DNA from: DASWHX01 sp036397995
GTDB taxonomy: Bacteria > Bacteroidota > Bacteroidia > Cytophagales > Cyclobacteriaceae
NCBI GenBank assembly: GCA_036397995.1
Contig: DASWHX010000216.1
Location: forward strand, 1 to 32,356
DNA length: 32,356 bases
Direction of reading: 5' to 3'
Each line of letters begins with the position of its first letter. The stretch's first letter is position 1. Shown here in pieces: positions 25,656 through 32,356 of the stretch. The notes below the pieces were generated by a model. The model was given only the letters and a program-made list of their open reading frames with translations, made no database searches and had not been told where the DNA came from. The position numbers were made by a program, and so were the translations under genes.

Positions 25656-26198
25656 GTGAAAAAGTTTGTGCTTCTTGTAGTAGTAATCATCCCGGTGGGT
25701 CTCGTATTGTTCGTGAAATTCTTCGGAAAGAATGAATATAATCTCCCTGTTTATTACCAGAATGGATATCCCGCGATAACTGATTGTACTCTTGTTGGTG
25801 CGGCAGTTTTGGAACCTGCAGGATTGGCCTTTGAAAACCTTAACCGGGTTAATTTGATTTTCTATGAACCAGAGTGTGAATCGAACCTGGACTTTTTCAA
25901 TAGTCAAACTGAGAGAATCAGATTAAATATGAGTGAGGCTGACTTTATTAATTACATTACAATTTCTTCAGTCGATTCAACATATTCACAGGAAGTGAGA
26001 AAAAAATTTGCCGTATGTGGATTGTTAATTGCTGAACAAAAAGAGGAAAATCTGAAGGATTGGAAATGCACTGGATTTATTGTAATGATTGATTGGAAGG
26101 CCAGAATCAGAGGATATTATTCGGGAACTGATTTTGAGGATATTGACCGGGTAATCCTGGAATTGAATGTTATGGAAACTATAGTTAATAATGAATAG
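25656..26198 (+). CDS. Degenerate SCO1/SenC-like protein lacking the copper site
   Basis: The 180-residue protein has an N-terminal membrane anchor (about 4-22) and a thioredoxin-like fold traceable by 'VNLIFYEPECESNLDFF' and, near the C-terminus, 'GFIVMIDWKARIRGYYSGTDFEDIDRVI'. The latter is a close match to the end of SCO proteins. Functional SCO proteins carry a CxxxC pair and a His that bind Cu for CuA assembly. Here only Cys74 remains at the CxxxC position, and the region of the His reads WKCTGF. It therefore cannot bind copper in the standard way. The start is GTG at 25656, just past the operon terminator, and its 3' end overlaps the DUF420 gene by 8 bases. It may be a structural chaperone or a decayed paralogue. 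The fold call is fairly sure; the function is not. Confidence 0.72.
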   Translation: MKKFVLLVVVIIPVGLVLFVKFFGKNEYNLPVYYQNGYPAITDCTLVGAAVLEPAGLAFENLNRVNLIFYEPECESNLDFFNSQTERIRLNMSEADFINYITISSVDSTYSQEVRKKFAVCGLLIAEQKEENLKDWKCTGFIVMIDWKARIRGYYSGTDFEDIDRVILELNVMETIVNNE

Positions 26199-26715
26199 TA
26201 AAAACCGGCCGATTTGGATCATAATTTCAACTTCCATAGTCATACCTGTACTGGTAGCGATCCTGTTTTTTTCAGAAGGAATCATCCCCTTGTTGGGTGA
26301 TTGGGTCTATTCACTTCCCCAGGTTAATGCAGTCATAAATTCGGTTACCGCCATCTTACTGATCGCTGGAAAGTATCAAATAAGAATGGGCAATAAAGAG
26401 TTGCATAAGCGACTAATGATTACTTCCTTCATCCTGGGCATAGTGTTTCTACTCTGCTATGTTACTTATCACGCTTCGGTTCCTTCTACGCATTACCAAG
26501 GAGAAGGATTTCTGAAATACATTTACTTTTTTCTATTGGTAACCCATATTATTACAGCAATAATTGTTGTTCCATTTGTTTTGCTGGCTCTATTTTACGC
26601 TCTTCAGGAGAATTTCTTCAGACACAGGAAAATTGTTAAATATGCCCATCCCTTATGGTTGTATGTTAGCATTACAGGAGTTATTGTTTATCTTATGATT
26701 AGCCCTTACTATTAA
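26191..26715 (+). CDS. DUF420 membrane protein (CtaM/YozB-like oxidase assembly factor)
   Basis: The 174-residue protein has about five membrane helices and conserved DUF420 features: LPQVNAVIN (42-50), ELHKRLM with His72, 'YVTYHAS' with His94, His119 in the fourth helix, and His153 in KYAHPLWLYV. Proteins of this family (CtaM) are required for cytochrome aa3/qox maturation in Firmicutes. The gene overlaps the SCO-like gene by 8 bases and is 22 bases before a CxxC membrane protein gene, so the three probably form one assembly cassette for the oxidase upstream. The biochemical role remains unproven in Bacteroidota. Confidence 0.88.
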   Translation: MNSKNRPIWIIISTSIVIPVLVAILFFSEGIIPLLGDWVYSLPQVNAVINSVTAILLIAGKYQIRMGNKELHKRLMITSFILGIVFLLCYVTYHASVPSTHYQGEGFLKYIYFFLLVTHIITAIIVVPFVLLALFYALQENFFRHRKIVKYAHPLWLYVSITGVIVYLMISPYY

Positions 26716-26736
26716 GAATTTTAATAAATTTGGAGT

Positions 26737-26973
26737 ATGAAGCGAGTCTTGTTGCTTGTCATTGCTCTGATCGTATCTTATGGAACGAGTTTTGCGCAAT
26801 GTGCCATGTGCAGGGCAACTTTGGAAACCAGCGTGAGCAATGGGGAATCTCTGGAGATGGCTTCAACCTTGAATTTTGCCATCCTTTATTTGCTTGCACT
26901 GCCTTACTTATTAGCCCTGGTTATAGGGCTTCTTTGGTACAGAAGGGCCAGGGGCAAGGGTACTGCTTCCTAA
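26737..26973 (+). CDS. Small membrane protein with an exported CxxC motif
   Basis: The 78-residue protein has a cleavable-looking signal sequence ending near SFA-Q, then CAMC at residues 22-25, a short polar linker, one transmembrane helix (about 48-68) and a basic tail. After processing, the two cysteines would be at the very N-terminus on the outer face of the membrane, where they could bind copper or exchange disulfides. It follows the DUF420 gene closely, and I recall similar short proteins next to oxidase clusters in Bacteroidota, although I cannot name a characterised homologue. A longer overlapping frame (26730-27023) reads through in another phase and lacks this pattern. Confidence 0.72.
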   Translation: MKRVLLLVIALIVSYGTSFAQCAMCRATLETSVSNGESLEMASTLNFAILYLLALPYLLALVIGLLWYRRARGKGTAS

Positions 26974-27019
26974 GCAGAGTTGTGCCCGCTATTTCAATAT
27001 TTTGTATTTTTAGTGAAAA

Positions 27020-30000
27020 ATGAACCGGAGTCTGCTCTTCTTGGTGGGTTTGGTATTAATCCTTTCGGGGATTCTGATTAAATATTTCCTTCTTCCGAAG
27101 GAAGCTGAACCACAGGAAATAGCAAATAGGATTGAAAAAAATCTCCAAACCGAAATCTCAATCAGCAAATCACAACTCGCGGTAGTAAGGGAAAGGATAA
27201 TGAATGATGATTATCTTCGATTTGAAGACTTGAATACAATTGCATCTGATTACCCATTTTATGTCTATTACCGAACCAGGCTATTCTACTGGTCTGAGTT
27301 TCAACTCGTGCCTGAATACAATGAATTTTCAGATGTTGGAACAATTGGGTTTATCCATCTCGACCAGGGAAATTTTATAGTAACCAGGGATCAGTTTAAT
27401 AAGAAAGATGACATCTATGAAATAGTTTCCCTCATTCCCGTTCAAACAGAATACGAAATTTTTAATAAATATCTGGAATCAGATTACAATGACCGGATAA
27501 TTGAGTTTCCTGATATGATAATTTCCAATTCGGGAAATGAGGGGTATCCCGTAAAATTCGACGGTCAAATATTATTTTATGTCGACAGCTATATAAGCGT
27601 AAACCAGTACTCCATCCACTTCCAGTTGATTTCGATTTCTTTATACACAATAGGGTTAATATTAATATTATACACGGTTTACTCCAAAGTATTGGAGTTA
27701 ACAAATCGAAGGAAATTTGAAATCGCTCTTGCAATTTTATTTATAAGTCTGGCTGGGGTGAGATTCGTCATGCTTTTTACAGAATTTCCATCAGCATACG
27801 CCAATTGGGTGCTCTTTGATTCGAGGTTATTTGCATCCTCTATTTTGAATCCATCAATAGGTGACCTGATGCTTAACACACTTGCACTGTTTGCACTGAT
27901 CCTTTTTGCCTACATGAATTATTATCGGAGCAACTTATTTATAAAAATTCTAGGTCTAAAAATAATTGCAAGGTGGATCCTTTCTGTTAAGCTTATTCTG
28001 ATTGGCTTTTTAGCAATGGTATATCAATTCCTGATTTTCAGATTGATTTATGAAAATTCTCAGTGGTCTTTAGATATCACATCAACCTTGTATTTTCCCG
28101 CTTCCAAGGTTATTTTTTACCTGATATTTGTAATCAATTCTGCCATATTTTTTCTAACATTTCATTTGATCTTTAGAATATTCACCAGGGTAAATGACAA
28201 ATCATTATACAGTCTCATCATAAACTATTCCGTTGGGGCACTGATTTTTATTTTAGTTGCCTACAATCTCAATTTGCCTATTGTTTTCATTATCATGGTA
28301 AATCTGGGATATTTTCTGGTTTTACATTTTTTGAAATTATCCAGATTCCTGGTTCAAATGAGATATCTGGCTTTTCTTTATTTATTCGTTGCCGCCCAGG
28401 CATGTGCACTTATAGGAGCTTATTCAGTTCAATATTTTGAAGAAGAAAATGAGTTGGAAAATAAATTCAGATTCGCGGACCAATTCCTTGTTGAAAGTGA
28501 CAATTTGGGTGAATTACTGCTATCTGAAGCTGGATTTCAAATAAAGCAGGATCCGCTGATAACCAGCAGGATGTATAGTTCCTTTATGTCCAAAGAAACA
28601 ATTTCTCAGAAAATTAAAAGGGTTTACCTTGGAAGTTACTTTGATAAATATAATGTACAGGTAAACTTATACAATGCGACCGGTCAGCCATTTAATTCGG
28701 AGGGAACTCAGGGGACCTACAGACAAATAAAAGATGCATTTGCCCAGGAACAATATGAAACGGAGTTTCCAAATTTGTATTTCGTAAATAGAGTCGGTGC
28801 GGATGTTACCAAAAGGTATTTATATTTCATTGATATAGAAAGGTACAATCAGGTTATAGGTTATATCCTTATTGATCTTTCACTGAAAAAAATAATACCC
28901 GAATCAGTATATCCGGAATTATTGGTTGACAGCAGATTCTTTCAGCCTTACCAGGAATCGGAGTACAGTTATGCAGTATTTATTGGGGGCCGGGCAACCT
29001 ATTCAACAGGAAATTATAATTATACAGTTGGGTTTGATAATGATCTTTTAGAGAACCCTTCACTTTTTAACCGCGGGTTATCTTATAGAGGTCACCACCA
29101 TTTTGCCGTGAAAGATCTGGACAGCAGAACGATTGTTATTACTTCTACTTTGTACCCTGCAATTAATGTAGTTTCAAACTTTTCTTTTCTCTTTTTGATT
29201 CTGGTGGCAATTATTATTTTAATTATAGTTTTTTACAGCATTTACAACTGGCTTAATGATGTTAAGCTGAAATTCGCGACTAAGATTCAACTTTATATTA
29301 ACCTGGCCTTTATTATTCCACTGTTTGTTGTAAGCATAGCTACATTAAGCCTGATTAATAAATCTTTTAGAAAGGAGCTTGAAATTGAATACTATAAGAA
29401 AGCAGAAAATCTTGGCCGGAATATTATTGGTGATTTGAATGAATATTTGAAGCTTGACCTTGATCGTGAGGATTTGGGAAACAGGTTGGCAAGCATAACG
29501 GCAAATGCAAATCTTGATGCAAACCTTTATAACATCCGCGGTAAGCTAATCGGATCAAGCCAACCTTCCATATTCGATAAGAAGATCATCAGTGAATATA
29601 TAAATCCAAAAGTAATAGAGCTAATAAGGGAAGATGGCAACAGCGAAGCAATCCTGAGAGAACGTATAGGTAGTCTTACCTACAATGCCGCTTATGTTGC
29701 ATTGAAGTCTTTTAATGATGGCAGTGTTCTTGGAATTTTGAATATTCCATTCTTCGATTCTGAGACCATTGTTGAGCGCCAACAGATTGACGTTCTTTCA
29801 AACATAATGAATATTTTCACCGCTATTTTCCTCATACTTTTGTTTTTGTCTTATTTAGCCAGCAAATGGCTAACCTTACCATTACAAATGATTACCCAAA
29901 GGATTAGGAAAATTTCGTTGTCTGGTGAAAATAAACCATTGGCATGGAATTCTGAGGATGAAATAGGGTTACTTGTTGGCGAATATAACAGGATGTTGAT

Positions 30001-30736
30001 AAATCTTGAAGTGAGCAAAAAAGCCCTGGCAAAGAGTGAAAAAGAGTCAGCATGGCGCGAAATGGCGCAGCAGGTTGCACATGAAATAAAAAACCCCCTT
30101 ACTCCCATGAAACTGACATTGCAGCAATTGGAAAAATCTCTTGAGGAATTGAAATTGCAAAAAGGATCAACTGAGAAACCGATAAAAACTCTTTTGTACC
30201 AAATTGATAACCTGAGTGATATAGCGTCATCCTTCAGCGCCTTTGCTAAAATGCCGATTCCGGAAATGAAGAACATTGAGCTCACCTCTTTGCTGAGAAG
30301 CACTTTTGATCTATATAAGAATCAGGACAAGGGGAAAGTGACGTTGAATCAATACCACCGTGAACTTTATGTATTAGGTGACGATCAATTAATGGGTCGG
30401 ATCTTTTCCAACATGATCATTAATTCCTTGCAATCTTCAAACGATGACGACTTGGTAACCGTAGTTGGAACTATCCATGTAAATGGGAAAGGGAATGTAC
30501 TTATTACAATTAAAGATGACGGCAATGGCATACCTATGGAGATCAGGGATAAGATCTTTGTCCCTAATTTCAGCACAAAAACTAATGGCTCCGGCATTGG
30601 CCTGGCAATAGCTAAGCACGGAATTGAAAATATGGGTGGTAAAATCTGGTTTGAAAGCGAAATTGGAATTGGAACAACATTTTTTATTGAGATCCCACTT
30701 GATTCCAAAGGATCATTTCTTGTGGGCTCGCATTAG
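27020..30736 (+). CDS. Large NtrY-like membrane sensor histidine kinase
   Basis: The 1238-residue protein is a very large sensor. A first helix (5-23) precedes an extracytoplasmic region to about 200, then a block of about eight helices up to about 470, a second extracytoplasmic domain, two more helices near 720-780, a third exposed domain and a helix near 930. The cytoplasmic part has HAMP (about 955-1005), HisKA with the phosphoacceptor His1021 in VAHEIKNPLTPMKL, and HATPase: N-box IINSLQSSND, G1 DDGNGI near 1166, F-box FVPNFSTKT and G2 GSGIGLAIAK near 1190. The NPLTPMKL box is typical of NtrY-class kinases. No response regulator lies next to it, so its partner is elsewhere. Its last 24 bases overlap the convergent mlaF gene. 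The signal sensed is unknown. Confidence 0.92.
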   Translation: MNRSLLFLVGLVLILSGILIKYFLLPKEAEPQEIANRIEKNLQTEISISKSQLAVVRERIMNDDYLRFEDLNTIASDYPFYVYYRTRLFYWSEFQLVPEYNEFSDVGTIGFIHLDQGNFIVTRDQFNKKDDIYEIVSLIPVQTEYEIFNKYLESDYNDRIIEFPDMIISNSGNEGYPVKFDGQILFYVDSYISVNQYSIHFQLISISLYTIGLILILYTVYSKVLELTNRRKFEIALAILFISLAGVRFVMLFTEFPSAYANWVLFDSRLFASSILNPSIGDLMLNTLALFALILFAYMNYYRSNLFIKILGLKIIARWILSVKLILIGFLAMVYQFLIFRLIYENSQWSLDITSTLYFPASKVIFYLIFVINSAIFFLTFHLIFRIFTRVNDKSLYSLIINYSVGALIFILVAYNLNLPIVFIIMVNLGYFLVLHFLKLSRFLVQMRYLAFLYLFVAAQACALIGAYSVQYFEEENELENKFRFADQFLVESDNLGELLLSEAGFQIKQDPLITSRMYSSFMSKETISQKIKRVYLGSYFDKYNVQVNLYNATGQPFNSEGTQGTYRQIKDAFAQEQYETEFPNLYFVNRVGADVTKRYLYFIDIERYNQVIGYILIDLSLKKIIPESVYPELLVDSRFFQPYQESEYSYAVFIGGRATYSTGNYNYTVGFDNDLLENPSLFNRGLSYRGHHHFAVKDLDSRTIVITSTLYPAINVVSNFSFLFLILVAIIILIIVFYSIYNWLNDVKLKFATKIQLYINLAFIIPLFVVSIATLSLINKSFRKELEIEYYKKAENLGRNIIGDLNEYLKLDLDREDLGNRLASITANANLDANLYNIRGKLIGSSQPSIFDKKIISEYINPKVIELIREDGNSEAILRERIGSLTYNAAYVALKSFNDGSVLGILNIPFFDSETIVERQQIDVLSNIMNIFTAIFLILLFLSYLASKWLTLPLQMITQRIRKISLSGENKPLAWNSEDEIGLLVGEYNRMLINLEVSKKALAKSEKESAWREMAQQVAHEIKNPLTPMKLTLQQLEKSLEELKLQKGSTEKPIKTLLYQIDNLSDIASSFSAFAKMPIPEMKNIELTSLLRSTFDLYKNQDKGKVTLNQYHRELYVLGDDQLMGRIFSNMIINSLQSSNDDDLVTVVGTIHVNGKGNVLITIKDDGNGIPMEIRDKIFVPNFSTKTNGSGIGLAIAKHGIENMGGKIWFESEIGIGTTFFIEIPLDSKGSFLVGSH

Positions 30737-31459
30737 CTTATTGGGGAATAAAAATTCATTGAGTTCCGGAATATCGGTTTTATCTATATCCTGATTACTT
30801 CCTTCCCACAGCTTTGCTCCTTCGTGCAGGAACATAACATATTCGCCAATTTCCATAACCGAGTTCATATCGTGAGAAACCACCACAGTGGTAATACTAT
30901 ATTCTTGGGTTATTTCGTGAATCAGGTCATCTATTTTTATCGCGGTGAGCGGGTCAAGTCCGGAATTAGGCTCATCACAAAACAAATATTTTGAATTGTT
31001 AACAATGGCCCTGGCAATACCCACTCTTTTTTTCATTCCGCCAGAAATTTCCGAGGGCATTTTCTTATTTATATTTTCGAGCCCCACTCTGCTTAGAACA
31101 AAATTTACCCGGTCAATTTTTTCATGCTCCGGCATTTTTGTCAAAATATCAAGAGGAAATTTTACATTCTGCTCCACATTCTTCGAATCGAATAATGCAC
31201 CGCCCTGAAACAACATGCCAATTTCTCTCCGGATTTCTGTCTTCAGGTTACGATGAGCATTAGTAAATTCGCGTTCATTATAAAAAACCTCCCCTATATC
31301 AGGCTTTAAAAGACCAACAATACATTTGAGAAGTACACTCTTACCAGTTCCACTGGCTCCAATTATCATGCTAGTGGTTCCGCGCTTGAAAATTCCATCG
31401 ATTCCTGTAAGAACAGTTTTCCCTTCAAAACTCTTATGAATATTCCGGATTTCTATCAT
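30713..31459 (-). CDS. mlaF: ABC transporter ATP-binding protein MlaF
   Basis: The 248-residue ATPase has Walker A GASGTGKS (34-41), Q-loop Gln85, signature ISGGMKKR (138-145), Walker B YLFCDEP (158-164) with 'NSGLDP', and the switch His196 in VVSHD. The DEP-N-SGLDP form and 'LFQGGALFDS' after the Q-loop are typical of MlaF/Mkl proteins, which power phospholipid transport between the inner and outer membrane in the Mla system. The ATG overlaps the end of mlaE (4 bases). The gene is last in the leftward unit and ends inside the kinase gene's final 24 bases. The MlaD substrate-binding gene is not in the window. Confidence 0.93.
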   Translation of the reverse strand: MIEIRNIHKSFEGKTVLTGIDGIFKRGTTSMIIGASGTGKSVLLKCIVGLLKPDIGEVFYNEREFTNAHRNLKTEIRREIGMLFQGGALFDSKNVEQNVKFPLDILTKMPEHEKIDRVNFVLSRVGLENINKKMPSEISGGMKKRVGIARAIVNNSKYLFCDEPNSGLDPLTAIKIDDLIHEITQEYSITTVVVSHDMNSVMEIGEYVMFLHEGAKLWEGSNQDIDKTDIPELNEFLFPNKLMRAHKK

Positions 31460-32193
31460 AGTAATAACTGCGCCAGTAAATAATCTGCAACCAGAATAGC
31501 GATTACACTATTTGTAACCGCGGAGGTGCTTGCTTGTCCTACTTCCAATGCTCCTCCCTCGGTATAAAAACCTTTAAACGAAGAGATACTGGAAATCAGA
31601 AATGCAAACGTGTACGATTTTATTAAAGCAAATGTTATGGTGTATTCTACGAACGATGCACGAATACCAAAAATGTATTCTTCCGGAGTAACAACACCAC
31701 TTAATGTTCCGGCAATGTAGCCTCCCCAGATGCTTAATGTTCCCGCCAGAACTACCAGCAAGGGATACATGATCAAGGTGGCAAGAATTTTTGGCAGAAC
31801 CAGGTAGGAAACCGAATTAATTCCCATAACCTCAAGGGCATCAATCTGTTCAGTAATTCTCATCGTACCCAGGCCTCCGGCTATGCTCGAGCCGACTTTT
31901 CCCGCGAACACGACTGCTGTTATAGTAGGAGCAAGTTCCAGCACTGTCATATCCCGAACCACCATTGATATCACATATTTGGCTATCAGGGGGCTTACGA
32001 GATTGTAGGCCGTTTGGATAGCTGTTACAGCACCTATGAACAATGAGACCAGTGAAACAAGTACGATAGAATTGATGCCAATTAAAATTGCCTCATCAAA
32101 TACAAGTTTCAAATATGTTCTGAACGATTCCCTGTTTATTAACAGAGAACCCAGGAAGATAAAGTATTTTCCAATTGCACTTAATAAGCCCAT
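31456..32193 (-). CDS. mlaE: MlaE family ABC transporter permease
   Basis: The 245-residue protein has about five membrane helices and the conserved MlaE block VGSSIAGGLGTMRITEQIDALEVMG, which contacts the ATPase, followed by 'VLPKILATLIMYPLLV'. It is the permease of the Mla lipid transport complex. It begins the leftward operon and overlaps mlaF by four bases. A short divergent intergenic region (93 bases) separates it from the rightward dehydrogenase gene, without a clear TAnnTTTG promoter in either direction. Confidence 0.94.
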   Translation of the reverse strand: MGLLSAIGKYFIFLGSLLINRESFRTYLKLVFDEAILIGINSIVLVSLVSLFIGAVTAIQTAYNLVSPLIAKYVISMVVRDMTVLELAPTITAVVFAGKVGSSIAGGLGTMRITEQIDALEVMGINSVSYLVLPKILATLIMYPLLVVLAGTLSIWGGYIAGTLSGVVTPEEYIFGIRASFVEYTITFALIKSYTFAFLISSISSFKGFYTEGGALEVGQASTSAVTNSVIAILVADYLLAQLLL

Positions 32194-32286
32194 AGCGCCC
32201 TAAAAGGTATTTTCCTGATGATTAACTACCTTTACCGCCAAGAAAGCGGATAATCCCAAAATTTACAAATATTATTGATACCTCAG

Positions 32287-32356
32287 ATGCAAAAGACAGC
32301 TATTATAACAGGCGGCACCAAAGGCATTGGAAAATCACTCGTTGAGGAATTTGTTC
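32287..32356 (+). CDS. Short-chain dehydrogenase/reductase, N-terminal fragment
   Basis: Translation from the ATG at 32287 gives 23 residues, MQKTAIITGGTKGIGKSLV followed by EEFV, before the window ends. TGGTKGIG matches the TGxxxGxG nucleotide-binding motif of classical SDR enzymes, which use NAD(P)H for alcohol/ketone chemistry. The specific enzyme (FabG-like or other) cannot be told. It is transcribed rightward, divergent from mlaE. Confidence 0.85.
   Translation, partial: MQKTAIITGGTKGIGKSLVEEFV

Noticed and set aside
26730..27023. 97-codon frame overlapping the CxxC protein gene in another phase
   Set aside because: The 78-residue frame has a signal peptide, CAMC and one membrane helix; the alternative frame lacks any such organisation.
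1..32356. CRISPR arrays, tRNA or rRNA genes, prophage, defence systems
   Set aside because: No regularly spaced repeats, no RNA gene signatures and no phage or defence-type proteins were seen on reading the window.

Overview
The window looks like a chromosomal segment of a Bacteroidota bacterium, most likely Cytophagales-like. The support is: (i) a complete alternative complex III (ACIII) operon joined to an aa3-type cytochrome oxidase; (ii) a PadR regulator paired with an FtsX-type permease that carries a permease-prefix domain; (iii) a 1238-residue NtrY-like kinase; and (iv) a promoter matching the Bacteroidota -33 TTTG / -7 TAnnTTTG pattern. No rRNA, tRNA, CRISPR or phage genes are visible. 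Genus and species cannot be assigned from the sequence alone.

Left part (1-10.6 kb), accessory and metabolic. The window opens inside an insertion sequence, of which only one end and the first 33 codons of a leftward transposase-type gene are present. Next come a leftward DUF6624-like lipoprotein gene, a PadR regulator translationally coupled to a large MacB/FtsX permease, and a very large secreted or membrane-anchored fusion protein (ThuA, glucose/sorbosone dehydrogenase, PKD, cytochrome c, carbohydrate-binding module). Facing it is a leftward two-gene operon encoding a Gfo/Idh/MocA oxidoreductase and a nucleoside:H+ symporter-family permease. Together the last three suggest oxidative handling and import of a sugar or nucleoside-type substrate.

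Central part (10.6-25.6 kb), respiration. One long rightward operon starts at a well-formed promoter and ends at a strong intrinsic terminator. It holds actABCDEF (quinol oxidation, electron transfer through Fe-S clusters and c hemes), coxB and coxA (CuA and heme a/CuB subunits), ctaA and ctaB (heme A synthesis), two different subunit III genes and a subunit IV gene. The products can form a quinol-to-oxygen chain without a bc1 complex, with heme A made from the same transcript. ActA has six CXXCH sites.

Immediately after the terminator (25.65-27.0 kb) lies a small oxidase-assembly-like cluster: a SCO-fold protein that has lost its copper-binding residues, a DUF420 (CtaM/YozB-like) membrane protein, and a 78-residue membrane protein with an exported CAMC motif. 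A 1238-residue NtrY-like sensor kinase follows.

Right end (30.7-32.36 kb): leftward mlaE-mlaF genes for a lipid-transport ABC system, whose last codons overlap the kinase gene tail to tail, and the first 23 codons of a rightward short-chain dehydrogenase. The most interesting points are the degenerate SCO plus CxxC-protein cassette, the hexaheme ActA, the His-to-Asn change in CtaA, the five-module ThuA/GSDH fusion, and a perfect 14-bp palindrome just upstream of the act promoter.
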